A stretch of 64,000 nucleotides of DNA, from positions 49,051-113,050 of the forward strand of contig CAYYNT010000005.1 in assembly GCA_964473155.1 (NCBI GenBank), given 5' to 3'. Below the pieces are notes generated by a model that was given only the letters and a program-made list of their open reading frames with translations, ran no database searches and was not told the DNA's origin. Source of the DNA: JAJFUG01 sp964473155 (GTDB taxonomy: Bacteria; Gemmatimonadota; Glassbacteria; GWA2-58-10). The translations under genes and the position numbers were made by a program. Shown in pieces: positions 25,514 through 33,295 of the stretch (position 1 is the first letter of the stretch; each line of letters opens with the position of its first letter).

Positions 25514-25527
25514 GGCACGGTTGTTGC
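25514..25527 (+). promoter_or_regulatory. Sigma-54 (-24/-12) promoter upstream of the BON gene
   Basis: GGCACG at 25514-25519 and TTGC at 25524-25527 place GG and GC exactly 10 bases apart. The element fits the sigma-54 consensus (T)GGCACG-N4-TTGC(A) except that the leading T is G. Transcription would start near 25539, some 200 bases before the BON gene. An NtrC-type activator is encoded at 56797. Confidence 0.75.
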
Positions 25528-25583
25528 AAAAAAACAGTTCAGAACCGGAGGAAGAAAAAAACAAGATTTACAGAGGATTATAA

Positions 25584-25646
25584 ATGGACATCTCCGGTTT
25601 GGAAGCGCCCCTTGACGTGAACTGCAACAAGGAGAAAACAGAATGA
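25584..25646 (+). CDS. Candidate leader peptide 1 (20 residues)
   Basis: ATG 25584 follows AGAGGA by about 8 bases and opens a 20-codon frame beginning MDISGLEAPLDVN. Its stop overlaps the start of a second tiny frame in ATGA. It lies between the sigma-54 promoter and the BON gene. Whether it is translated is not known from sequence. Confidence 0.35.
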   Translation: MDISGLEAPLDVNCNKEKTE

Positions 25647-25678
25647 AAGCATTGTCGAGCCGGGTTGTTTTCCCGTAA
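25643..25678 (+). CDS. Candidate leader peptide 2 (11 residues)
   Basis: ATG 25643, with AAGGAG 8 bases upstream, opens an 11-codon frame (MKALSSRVVFP) ending at TAA 25676-25678. It overlaps the stop of the preceding 20-codon frame, which suggests coupling. It is too short for any family assignment. Confidence 0.3.
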   Translation: MKALSSRVVFP

Positions 25679-25700
25679 CACTGTTTTTCAATGCGCAATT

Positions 25701-25720
25701 GCGGAAATACCGATTTCCGC
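25701..25720 (+). promoter_or_regulatory. Hairpin just upstream of the BON ribosome-binding site
   Basis: A perfect 8-bp stem GCGGAAAT/ATTTCCGC with an ACCG loop ends five bases before the GGGGAGG ribosome-binding site of the gene at 25739. It could modulate translation or mRNA stability. Confidence 0.5.
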
Positions 25721-25738
25721 GCAACGGGGAGGCTGAAA

Positions 25739-26470
25739 ATGTCAGCCAAACGGGATGGGAAGATAGCTCTGATTATGAGCGTATTCATGCTGTTCGGTTT
25801 GCAGGTTCTGTTCGCCGCGTCACCCGCGCGTGCTCTGGACCGTGAGATAGAAGGCGCCCTGAGCCGTTATTTCGACAATGTCCCTGTGCGGGTGGAGGTG
25901 AAAGCTCCGGGCGAGGTGGTCCTGAAAGGCGGAGTAACAAGCCTGGCCGATGAGCACAGTATCTACGAGATAGCCAGCCGGGTCAAGGGAGTAAAAAAAT
26001 TGACAATGGATATTCAGGTCCGTCCATCCATGCCAATGACCGATGAGCAGATTAAGATTCAGATTGTCAACGGTCTCAAGATCAACAGCCAGATTCTTGT
26101 GCCCGATAATATCACGGTGAATGTCCTGGACGGGAACGTCACTCTGGCTGGCAAGGCCCAGAGCGTCAAGGAGGTCGAGGCAGCCGAGAGGGTGGCGCTG
26201 TTTCAGATGGGAGTGAAGGGACTGGAGAGCAATATCCAGGTGTTATCGAACAGGTCGCACCCGCTGGCCGACCAGGACGTTCTGGGACTCGTGAACGGGG
26301 TGATCGAGGACCATTTCCCGCTGGTCAAGGATAAGGTCAAAGCCAGTGTATCAGGCGGGCACGTGGTCCTGAACGGTATGGTGACCACGATATGGGAGAA
26401 AGATAATTTGCCACGGGAAGTAAAGCGGGTTATGGGCGTCAAGGATGTGGAAAACCATCTTGCTCTTTGA
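25739..26470 (+). CDS. Periplasmic triple-BON-domain protein
   Basis: This 243-residue protein starts at ATG 25739 behind GGGGAGG. An N-terminal signal (IALIMSVFMLFGLQVLFAASPARA) is followed by about three BON modules (roughly residues 35-95, 105-170 and 180-243). Each has the VxVxxGxVxLxGxV...A..V.GVxxV pattern, for example VEVKAPGEVVLKGGV and VNVLDGNVTLAGKA. BON proteins bind membranes or outer-membrane complexes and are often envelope-stress proteins. The sigma-54 promoter and leader ORFs upstream suggest tight regulation. A strong terminator follows. Confidence 0.83.
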   Translation: MSAKRDGKIALIMSVFMLFGLQVLFAASPARALDREIEGALSRYFDNVPVRVEVKAPGEVVLKGGVTSLADEHSIYEIASRVKGVKKLTMDIQVRPSMPMTDEQIKIQIVNGLKINSQILVPDNITVNVLDGNVTLAGKAQSVKEVEAAERVALFQMGVKGLESNIQVLSNRSHPLADQDVLGLVNGVIEDHFPLVKDKVKASVSGGHVVLNGMVTTIWEKDNLPREVKRVMGVKDVENHLAL

Positions 26471-26590
26471 TGATGATTAATCCGGCCGCCGCTTGCGGCT
26501 GCCGTTATACGGCCGGTCCGGTCAGGGGATGGGAGGTGGCGAGGCAGGCGCAGAGGGATAAAGAAGCTGAACCGGACGGCCGTTATAGAT

Positions 26591-26624
26591 GCCGGGCCGC
26601 GGGAAACCGCGGCCCGGCTTTCTT
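26591..26624. terminator. Bidirectional terminator between convergent genes
   Basis: A 12-bp perfect GC-rich stem (26591-26602 with 26607-26618) with a GAAA tetraloop is followed by TTTCTT. It sits between the BON gene and the convergent alpha-galactosidase gene. Confidence 0.85.
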
Positions 26625-26633
26625 GTTCATGTT

Positions 26634-28844
26634 TCAGGGCGCTTTGCGTATAACTATCACCCGGCTGTCGTAGCTGCCGGCCAGTCCGGGGACAATCCCG
26701 GAGGCCATCAGCACCCGGCCGTCCAGCTCCTCGGAACGATTGTCACCGTAATCCACGCGGTAGCGGGCCGATGGGTCCAGGCCGTGCAGCACCAGGCGTT
26801 CATGGCCGCGGCTGGCGGAGGTGGCCATTTTGGTGGCCTCCAGGGTCTGGAAGGCGAACACCACGCTCTCGGAGCGGTCGCGGGAGACAAACTGCACGGC
26901 CATGCGGTCGGCCTGGAACGGGTCCCACAGACGGTACTGGTCGCCGAACTGGATCGTGCGGCGCAGTTCCTTGTACTGCGAGATCAGCTCTTTCGCCAGC
27001 GCCTTCTCACTCTCGCCCCATTTGCTCAGGTCGCTGCCCAGCCCGAAATTACCGGCCATCGCCGAATGAAACTTGAACCGGAGCGAGGTTTTCTTGCCGT
27101 GCCATTCCTCATCCGTGACCCAGTTGACCATGCTGCGTGCCGGGAAAGCGTAGCTGAAACCGTACTGGATGTGCAGGCGGTCGCCGGGGTCGGTGTTGTC
27201 GCTGGCCCATATCTGTTCAGCCACTGACAGAATCTGCGGGTTGACCCGGCCGCCGCCGGAGCAGCAGCTTTCGAATACGACCTGCGGGTGACGGGCGCGC
27301 AGGGTGCGGAAGATGTCCAGCATGTTAAACGTGTAGCGGATGAAAAGCTCGCGCTGCATGGCGGCCGGGGCCTCGGGCCAGCCCGCCTCGCTCACGTAGC
27401 GGTTCATGTCCCACTTTATGAATCTGATGTTGTTTTCTGTCAGCAGCTTGTCCAGCCAGTCCAGCGTATATTGCTTCACGTCCTCACGCGCCAGGTTCAG
27501 CACGAGCTGGTTGCGTCCGGTGTGCGATGTGCGGTTCGGGGTGTGAAGGGCCCAGTCGGGGTGGGCGCGGTAGAGGTCGCTGTTCGGGTTTACCATCTCC
27601 GGTTCGACCCATAGCCCGAAATCCATGCCCAGCTCGTTGACCGCCCGGATCAGCGGCCCCAGTCCCCGCGGGAATTTCTCCGGGTCCGGGGTCCAGTCTC
27701 CCAGCCCGGCCTTGTCATCCTTGCGGCCCCGGAACCATCCGTCATCCATCACGAACAACTCCACCCCGGCCTCGGCGGCGGTTTTCGCCAGTGCGATCTG
27801 CTGTTCGGCATTCACCCGGAACTCGGTGGCGTACCAACTGTTGTAGAGCACCTTTGACGGCTCGCGGGCTGCATTCCCCGGCAGCACGTGGTCAAGAAGA
27901 TAGCGGTGAAGGCGGCGGCTCGCTCCGGACGCGCCGTCCGGGCTGAACCCGAACACCAGTTTCGGCGTCTCGAATTTCGCGCCCGGCGTGAGGTTCCAGT
28001 GCGTGTTCCACCAGTTTATCCCGCCCGTGATCTGGGTCAGCTCGCCGGGATTGACCGCGCAGTCGATCCGCCAGTTGCCGGTCCAGGCCACCTCGCCGAA
28101 CCAGACATCGCCGTTGAACTCATTTTTCCCGCCCGCCGGACGGAGCATGAAAAACGGCGCGTGCGGCTGGCTTTTCAGCGCCTTGATCGAAATGGACTTG
28201 ACTCCCGGGGTGAGCAGGGAGGTCCGGGGATAGAATTCCCGTCCCCACTCGCCGGAAATCTGGATCAGCTCGTACTGACCGGGAGGAAGGACCAGCGAGC
28301 CGGACTGGGCGTTCTCGATGAGTATTTTCTTTTTTCCGGTGTTTTCCAGGACCAGCCATTTTTCGTAGATGTCCAACTCCGGCAGGACACGTATGTACTC
28401 CGAGACCTTTACCGGGTAATGAGTGTCCCGCAGGTCGAAACGGATGAACGGGAAGCCGCCGGTCTCGCCGGTTTCGTACCCGCTGTACACCAGCTCCAGT
28501 TCGCGCACGTTGTCCTCGAACACCACTTCCAGGGCGGGCTCCAGCTCCTGGTAGCCGCCGCGATACGGTATCTCACGGATCGTGGTCCCGGCTTCGCGGG
28601 GACGGTGGCTTTCGGGGGTCTCGAACAGGCGTGAGCCGGAGAGCGGGCCGAACCAGGATGCGGCCAGGTTGCTGTCGGCGGCCAGGAACACCTGCAAGCT
28701 GGAGTGCGCCGTGCTCAGCGTCCAGCGCAGCGGATCGGCGTCAACCCGGATTGTCCCCGAGGACGCGGTAAGAGCCGCGGGAATCAGGCAGAGTATCGCG
28801 AGACAGAGAAACGAATATATTCGGGCGCTTAAGGTTCCGGGCAT
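26634..28844 (-). CDS. Secreted GH36 alpha-galactosidase
   Basis: This 736-residue protein has a signal peptide (LCLAILCLIPAALTA). The family GH36 layout is complete: an N-terminal beta-sandwich, then a TIM barrel with MDDGWFRGRK (about 366-375) and a C-terminal sheet. The catalytic nucleophile is Asp479 in IKWDMNR and the acid/base is Asp549 in SDNTDPGDR; CCSGGGR lies between. It removes terminal alpha-galactosyl groups in the periplasm or outside. The gene is convergent with the BON gene and downstream of the SSS symporter gene on the same strand. Confidence 0.93.
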   Translation of the reverse strand: MPGTLSARIYSFLCLAILCLIPAALTASSGTIRVDADPLRWTLSTAHSSLQVFLAADSNLAASWFGPLSGSRLFETPESHRPREAGTTIREIPYRGGYQELEPALEVVFEDNVRELELVYSGYETGETGGFPFIRFDLRDTHYPVKVSEYIRVLPELDIYEKWLVLENTGKKKILIENAQSGSLVLPPGQYELIQISGEWGREFYPRTSLLTPGVKSISIKALKSQPHAPFFMLRPAGGKNEFNGDVWFGEVAWTGNWRIDCAVNPGELTQITGGINWWNTHWNLTPGAKFETPKLVFGFSPDGASGASRRLHRYLLDHVLPGNAAREPSKVLYNSWYATEFRVNAEQQIALAKTAAEAGVELFVMDDGWFRGRKDDKAGLGDWTPDPEKFPRGLGPLIRAVNELGMDFGLWVEPEMVNPNSDLYRAHPDWALHTPNRTSHTGRNQLVLNLAREDVKQYTLDWLDKLLTENNIRFIKWDMNRYVSEAGWPEAPAAMQRELFIRYTFNMLDIFRTLRARHPQVVFESCCSGGGRVNPQILSVAEQIWASDNTDPGDRLHIQYGFSYAFPARSMVNWVTDEEWHGKKTSLRFKFHSAMAGNFGLGSDLSKWGESEKALAKELISQYKELRRTIQFGDQYRLWDPFQADRMAVQFVSRDRSESVVFAFQTLEATKMATSASRGHERLVLHGLDPSARYRVDYGDNRSEELDGRVLMASGIVPGLAGSYDSRVIVIRKAP

Positions 28845-28943
28845 GGGAGTTTCCTTTGAGAGCGGGTGTATGCAGGATGAAGAGGATGAGATTATTCTAA
28901 AGCCTCAGTCTGGCCCGGTCAAGCAGTTATCGTTTGAATGGAT

Positions 28944-28979
28944 GCAAGAAAGGGGCGGTCTGCTTCGAGGCCGCCCCTT
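28944..28979 (-). terminator. Terminator downstream of the 30837 symporter gene
   Basis: A 9-bp stem AAGGGGCGG/CCGCCCCTT (28950-28958 and 28971-28979) with a 12-base loop. Read on the minus strand it is followed by TTTCTTG, so it should end the symporter transcript before the GH36 gene. Confidence 0.7.
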
Positions 28980-29052
28980 CCAACACGGTTACAATATATA
29001 TCGAACCCCGGAATCACCAGGAATTTCCACGCACAGCTTTGATGCGGCTAAA

Positions 29053-30837
29053 TTACTTTCGGCTGTCCGGGTCCCCGGAGGCGGCTTTGCGATGCCTGCG
29101 GTCGGTCCAGAGCATGAGCAGGCCCAGGCCCAGCACCACTGCCCCGCCGGTCAGCACTTTCAGCCTTTCGGGAAGGGGCTGGGAGATCATCACCATCGAG
29201 CAGATCGCCAGCCCGGTGACTGTAGCGAGCTTGCCGATAAATTCAAGCATCGAGAGCTTGTCTATTTCAGCCTCAGCCAGTTCCGTTTTCTTTTCCACCG
29301 GCGTATTCAGCAGGAGGAAGAACTCGCGGATTTCTTTCTTCTTGGCCTCATTGTCCGGTATCAGCATAGCCGAGGTGAAGAAAGTGATATAAGCCAGTAC
29401 GAAGCTCCAGAACATCATCACTGAATAATTCATGTCGAAAAACAGTGTCACGATGACATTGAAGATGAAAGTGAGGCTGAACGAAATCAGGGCGGCCATG
29501 CTGCCGCGTTTCGGGAAGAACAGACCCAGCAGCAGCGGCACCACTATCGGGGTGGTGAAAATCCGGTCCATCAGGATCATCCAGGAGAAAGCCCCGCCAC
29601 GAGCGCTCATCGCCAGGGCCAGCGCGATTGATATTATCCCGATGATCAGGGTGGAAATCCGCCCCACTTTCAGCAGGTGCTCCGGGCTGGCATTTTTTTT
29701 GATTGTCTTGCGGTAAATGTCGTTGGTGAAAAATCCGGAGACGAAATTGAGGGTCGAGTCGATGGAGCTGACACTGGCGGCGAATATGGCGGCGAACATG
29801 ATCCCCACGAGTCCGTGAGGCAGCACGGACAGGCAGGCGCTCACGTAAGCGCCCTCGGCAGGGGCTTTCAGGGTTGTCCAGACCTGTCCCAGGTCCGGGT
29901 AAAGGTGGCGCACGGCCAGCGGCGGCACCGACCAGACCGAGATGCCGAAAAGGAACAGGATGGTGCAGAGAAGGGCCACTTTACGCGCCTCGCGCTCGTC
30001 CGGGACGCTCCAGTAACGCTGGACTATCGGATTTGTGTTGTAGCTGTGGATGTTGCTTATCAGCCACATCAGCACGAAAAATACGGTGATCGGCTCGCCC
30101 AGGATGCTCTTGTCTCCGGGCGCCGCGAAATTCGCCGGGGTGCTGAACAGCACGGAAACAGAACCAAGACGCCAGAGGATCAAGGGTACGATCAGGACGG
30201 CCAGGGGGATTATGATCAGGAACGACAGGACATCCGCGCTTGTCACGGCCAGAAGGCCACCGAAATAACAATAGAACAGAATCACCACGCCAGCTATAAC
30301 AATAGTGAGCTGGATCGCGCTCAGCGAGATATTCCAGGGCAGTCCAAGGTCGGCCAGGTTTATCTGATCTATCCCGAGGGCCGCGGTGATGAAAATACTG
30401 GTGGCCAGCAGTACGGTGCTGCAGTAGAACAGGTTCATCGGCAGATAGGTCCAGGACATGGCCTGCTGAGTGGGCAGGTTGAAGCGGGTGGAGACATACT
30501 CGAACATCGAGGTCACCCGGCTGCGCCGCCAGCGTTTGGCGAAAAGCAGCCAGCCGAAGAAAGTCCCGAGCAGGCCGGTGCAGAGGGCCATCACTCCCAC
30601 CGGCCCACGTTCGTAGACAACTCCGGCTCCGCCGGTGAACATCCAGGCGCTGAAACCGGCCATGAAAGCGCTTATTCCTCCCACCCACCAGGGGAGCTTG
30701 CTCCCGCCCTTGAAAAAGTCCTCGATGTTTTTGTTGTACTTGGCAAAAAACCTTCCGATCCAGATCAGGGTCAGCATATAGGCTATGATGACCAGGTAAT
30801 CCACTGCAACCACACTCTTCAGTCCCGTTGTCTCCAT
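29053..30837 (-). CDS. Sodium:solute symporter (SSS family)
   Basis: This 594-residue protein has about 13-14 membrane helices of the LeuT-like SSS fold. Family features include DFFKGGSKLPWWVGGISAFMAGFSAWMF near the N-terminus and GIMFAAIFAASVSSIDSTLNFVSGFFTNDIYRK in the middle. The latter corresponds to the SSS signature with its Na-site serines. Substrate is probably a sugar or sugar acid given the adjacent alpha-galactosidase, by inference. The gene is divergent from the GH36-like lipoprotein at 31133. Confidence 0.9.
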   Translation of the reverse strand: METTGLKSVVAVDYLVIIAYMLTLIWIGRFFAKYNKNIEDFFKGGSKLPWWVGGISAFMAGFSAWMFTGGAGVVYERGPVGVMALCTGLLGTFFGWLLFAKRWRRSRVTSMFEYVSTRFNLPTQQAMSWTYLPMNLFYCSTVLLATSIFITAALGIDQINLADLGLPWNISLSAIQLTIVIAGVVILFYCYFGGLLAVTSADVLSFLIIIPLAVLIVPLILWRLGSVSVLFSTPANFAAPGDKSILGEPITVFFVLMWLISNIHSYNTNPIVQRYWSVPDEREARKVALLCTILFLFGISVWSVPPLAVRHLYPDLGQVWTTLKAPAEGAYVSACLSVLPHGLVGIMFAAIFAASVSSIDSTLNFVSGFFTNDIYRKTIKKNASPEHLLKVGRISTLIIGIISIALALAMSARGGAFSWMILMDRIFTTPIVVPLLLGLFFPKRGSMAALISFSLTFIFNVIVTLFFDMNYSVMMFWSFVLAYITFFTSAMLIPDNEAKKKEIREFFLLLNTPVEKKTELAEAEIDKLSMLEFIGKLATVTGLAICSMVMISQPLPERLKVLTGGAVVLGLGLLMLWTDRRHRKAASGDPDSRK

Positions 30838-30988
30838 CTGCTGTCCTCGATTTGGTTATGCTCCGGTTCTGAAAGGAATCGATTCTCTCGGGCGCTTTCG
30901 AACGGCTGGAATTCTCAGAACTGCGATTTGTTTTACGAAAATGAGAAGCCGGCAAGAAGTTACTTGTGATTGAAGCTACTATGAATTA

Positions 30989-31000
30989 AAGATATATCTT
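30989..31000. promoter_or_regulatory. Palindrome in the divergent intergenic region
   Basis: AAGATATATCTT is a perfect 12-bp palindrome in an AT-rich stretch between the symporter and the 31133 gene. A second inverted pair, CAGAC/GTCTG, lies at 31037-31054. Either could be an operator. The rest of 30838-31132 holds no gene that I can see. Confidence 0.35.
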
Positions 31001-31011
31001 AATATCCTTTG

Positions 31012-31026
31012 TGGCATCTTTTTTGT
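31012..31026 (+). promoter_or_regulatory. Sigma-54-like element shared with the 58325 gene
   Basis: TGGCATCTTTTTTGT has GG and GT 10 bases apart, one base off the GG-N10-GC of sigma-54 promoters. The identical 15-mer occurs at 58275-58289. It lies 106 bases before ATG 31133, reading toward it. Confidence 0.45.
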
Positions 31027-31132
31027 TTGCAATATTCAGACCTTGCACAGTCTGGTGGACCGGGAAACATTCCATATATCTGTACTGGCTGGGTGATACA
31101 CTCATAAAATTCCAATACCGGGAGCTGCCGAG

Positions 31133-33271
31133 ATGAGTATTACAGCCAAGAAATGTCTGCTCACAGTGATGCTTTTCTGTCTGGTTCTACTTATTCCGGC
31201 CTGCTCCGGCGGCAGAGGACGAAGTGTTCTCGAAGATGGCGTGATACGGCTGGAAATCGAGCCGGATGGCGGTATGGCGGTCAGCCGCAAGTCCGGTGAC
31301 AACTGGGAGCCGGTCGCCAGCGGAGCCGGGTCCGCGTTCCGCCTGCGCAATGCCGCGGATGAATATACCGATTTCAAGCTGACCGGTTCCAGTCCCCTGG
31401 CTGCGGATTCGGGCGGTGGACACGGCCTCCGTCTGACATTCGAGGCGCAGGGTTCGGCGGAATTCACCGGAGTGAAACTCGAAACCAGTTTTCGTCTCGT
31501 TCCGGAGACGCCGGGCGCGCTTCTGGCCCGCACCGATATCATAGGTCTGACCGGGGCCGCGGCGCAGGCTTTCGCCGGATACAGCTTCTACCGTCTCGAA
31601 ACCCGCGCCGATCTGGCCGGGGAAAAGGCCGAACCCTGGGATTTCTATCTGTTCCAGGGCATGAGTTACAGATGGGGTAAATGGTACTCCAGAATCCGTC
31701 TCAGCCAGAATTACAGTGCGCCCAACCTGACCATCCGGGACGGGAAAGCCCAGCCCGAGGGCGGCGGCCTGCCGGTCCTGTACCTCTGGGAACGTTCCGG
31801 CGGTCTGCTGCTTTCGCATGTCGATACCGTGCACCGGGTCTGCGCCTTCCCGGTCAATGTACGTCCTGACAGCAGCGTGGAACTGTCCCTGGAGCAGAGC
31901 GCCGAGTTTGTCCACCCGGACAGCGACGGCCGGGTGAGCGGCCTGCCCGTGATGATAGGCGTGTTCGGAGGGGATTATTTTGAGGCCCTTCGCGCCTGGG
32001 CCGGGCAGCTCAAGAAAAACGGACTGAATTTCGCCCGCTCGCCGGAAGGCTCGTACGAACCGATCTGGTGCGGCTGGGGTTTCGGTAACAAGTTCACGCC
32101 GAACGACATTCTCAAGTCCCTGCCCGCGGTCAAGTCGCTGGAGATACCTGTGGTGGTGGTGGATGACGGATGGCAGGTCAGTTTCGGCCAGTGGCCCCTG
32201 ATTCCGGAAAAATTCCCGCGCGGCGAGGCCGGCATGCGCGCCATGGTGGACAGCATCCACGCCGGCGGGTTCAAGGCCAAGCTCTGGTGGGCGCCGGGCA
32301 TGGTGCACGAGCGGGATCCCCTGTACCTGGAACACCCGGAATGGGCGATACTGGACAAGGACGGCAAACCCGAGCCAGCCGGCTGGGGAAGCGTCTACCT
32401 CTGCCCGGCGTATGCGCCGGTGATCGAGCAGCAGGTCGGCCTTGTCCGCCGGTTCATGGTGGACTGGGACTACGATGCGTTCAAGATGGACGGTGATAAC
32501 CTCAATATAGCGCCGCCCTGCTACAACACGGCCCACAATCATGCCCGTCCGGAGGAGTCCTGCGAGGCCCAGGCCCGTCTTTTCGCAGCTATCCAGGCCG
32601 CGGCGGAATCGATCAAGCCCGGCTGCGTGCTGGAGGTCTGCGAGTGCGGCCTTCCGCCCAGCCCCTATAAGTTCCCGTTCTACAACCAGCAGGTGACCGC
32701 CGACCCGACCTCCAGCGACCAGGTGCGCGCACGGATAAAGATGTACCGCGCCTTGTTCGGCCGTGACGCGGCCCCGCATGGCGACCATGTGGAACTCTCC
32801 ACCGGACCGGACAAGGGCATGGAATGGCGCGAAGCGCATGAACCGGGCAAGGATTTCGCCAGCACGCTGGCCGTGGGCGGGATAATAACCAGCAAGTTCA
32901 CCGAGCTTGGGCCGGATGATGTGGTGCGCACCTGGGAGAATAACAAGGGCATCCGCTCGGAATGGGAGAAGTGGTACGCTCTGAACAGAAAAGTCCGCCT
33001 GTACGAGGGCGAATACCTGAATCTTTATGATATCGCCTGGGATAGCCCTGAAATGCACGTGGTGGCGAAAGGAGACACCCTGTACTACGCCGCCTTTGCC
33101 GAAAGCTTCAGCGGCCAGATTCAACTGCGCGGGCTTAAGCCCGGCGTAATATACGACCTGACAGACTACGAAAACGGCGACAATCCGCTGGGAGAAGCAC
33201 CCGGCGGTCCAGGAGCCGCACTGAGTGTGGATTTCCGCGACCGGTTGCTTATCCGGGCCGTACCGCGCTGA
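31133..33271 (+). CDS. GH36-like glycoside hydrolase lipoprotein
   Basis: This 712-residue protein has a lipobox LIPAC followed by SGG. The N-terminal part is beta-rich, then a clan GH-D TIM barrel appears with VVVDDGWQ, KLWWAPGM and a catalytic strand AFKMDGDN, putting the probable nucleophile at Asp453. Asp529 in TSSDQVR is the likely acid/base. The motifs differ from canonical alpha-galactosidases (KWDMNR), so specificity may differ. A paralogue without a signal is encoded at 48046, and both share EYLNLYD(I/L)AWD near the C-terminus. First gene of a long plus-strand run. Confidence 0.82.
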   Translation: MSITAKKCLLTVMLFCLVLLIPACSGGRGRSVLEDGVIRLEIEPDGGMAVSRKSGDNWEPVASGAGSAFRLRNAADEYTDFKLTGSSPLAADSGGGHGLRLTFEAQGSAEFTGVKLETSFRLVPETPGALLARTDIIGLTGAAAQAFAGYSFYRLETRADLAGEKAEPWDFYLFQGMSYRWGKWYSRIRLSQNYSAPNLTIRDGKAQPEGGGLPVLYLWERSGGLLLSHVDTVHRVCAFPVNVRPDSSVELSLEQSAEFVHPDSDGRVSGLPVMIGVFGGDYFEALRAWAGQLKKNGLNFARSPEGSYEPIWCGWGFGNKFTPNDILKSLPAVKSLEIPVVVVDDGWQVSFGQWPLIPEKFPRGEAGMRAMVDSIHAGGFKAKLWWAPGMVHERDPLYLEHPEWAILDKDGKPEPAGWGSVYLCPAYAPVIEQQVGLVRRFMVDWDYDAFKMDGDNLNIAPPCYNTAHNHARPEESCEAQARLFAAIQAAAESIKPGCVLEVCECGLPPSPYKFPFYNQQVTADPTSSDQVRARIKMYRALFGRDAAPHGDHVELSTGPDKGMEWREAHEPGKDFASTLAVGGIITSKFTELGPDDVVRTWENNKGIRSEWEKWYALNRKVRLYEGEYLNLYDIAWDSPEMHVVAKGDTLYYAAFAESFSGQIQLRGLKPGVIYDLTDYENGDNPLGEAPGGPGAALSVDFRDRLLIRAVPR

Positions 33272-33295
33272 TACTGCTGAAACAGGAAAGGATGC

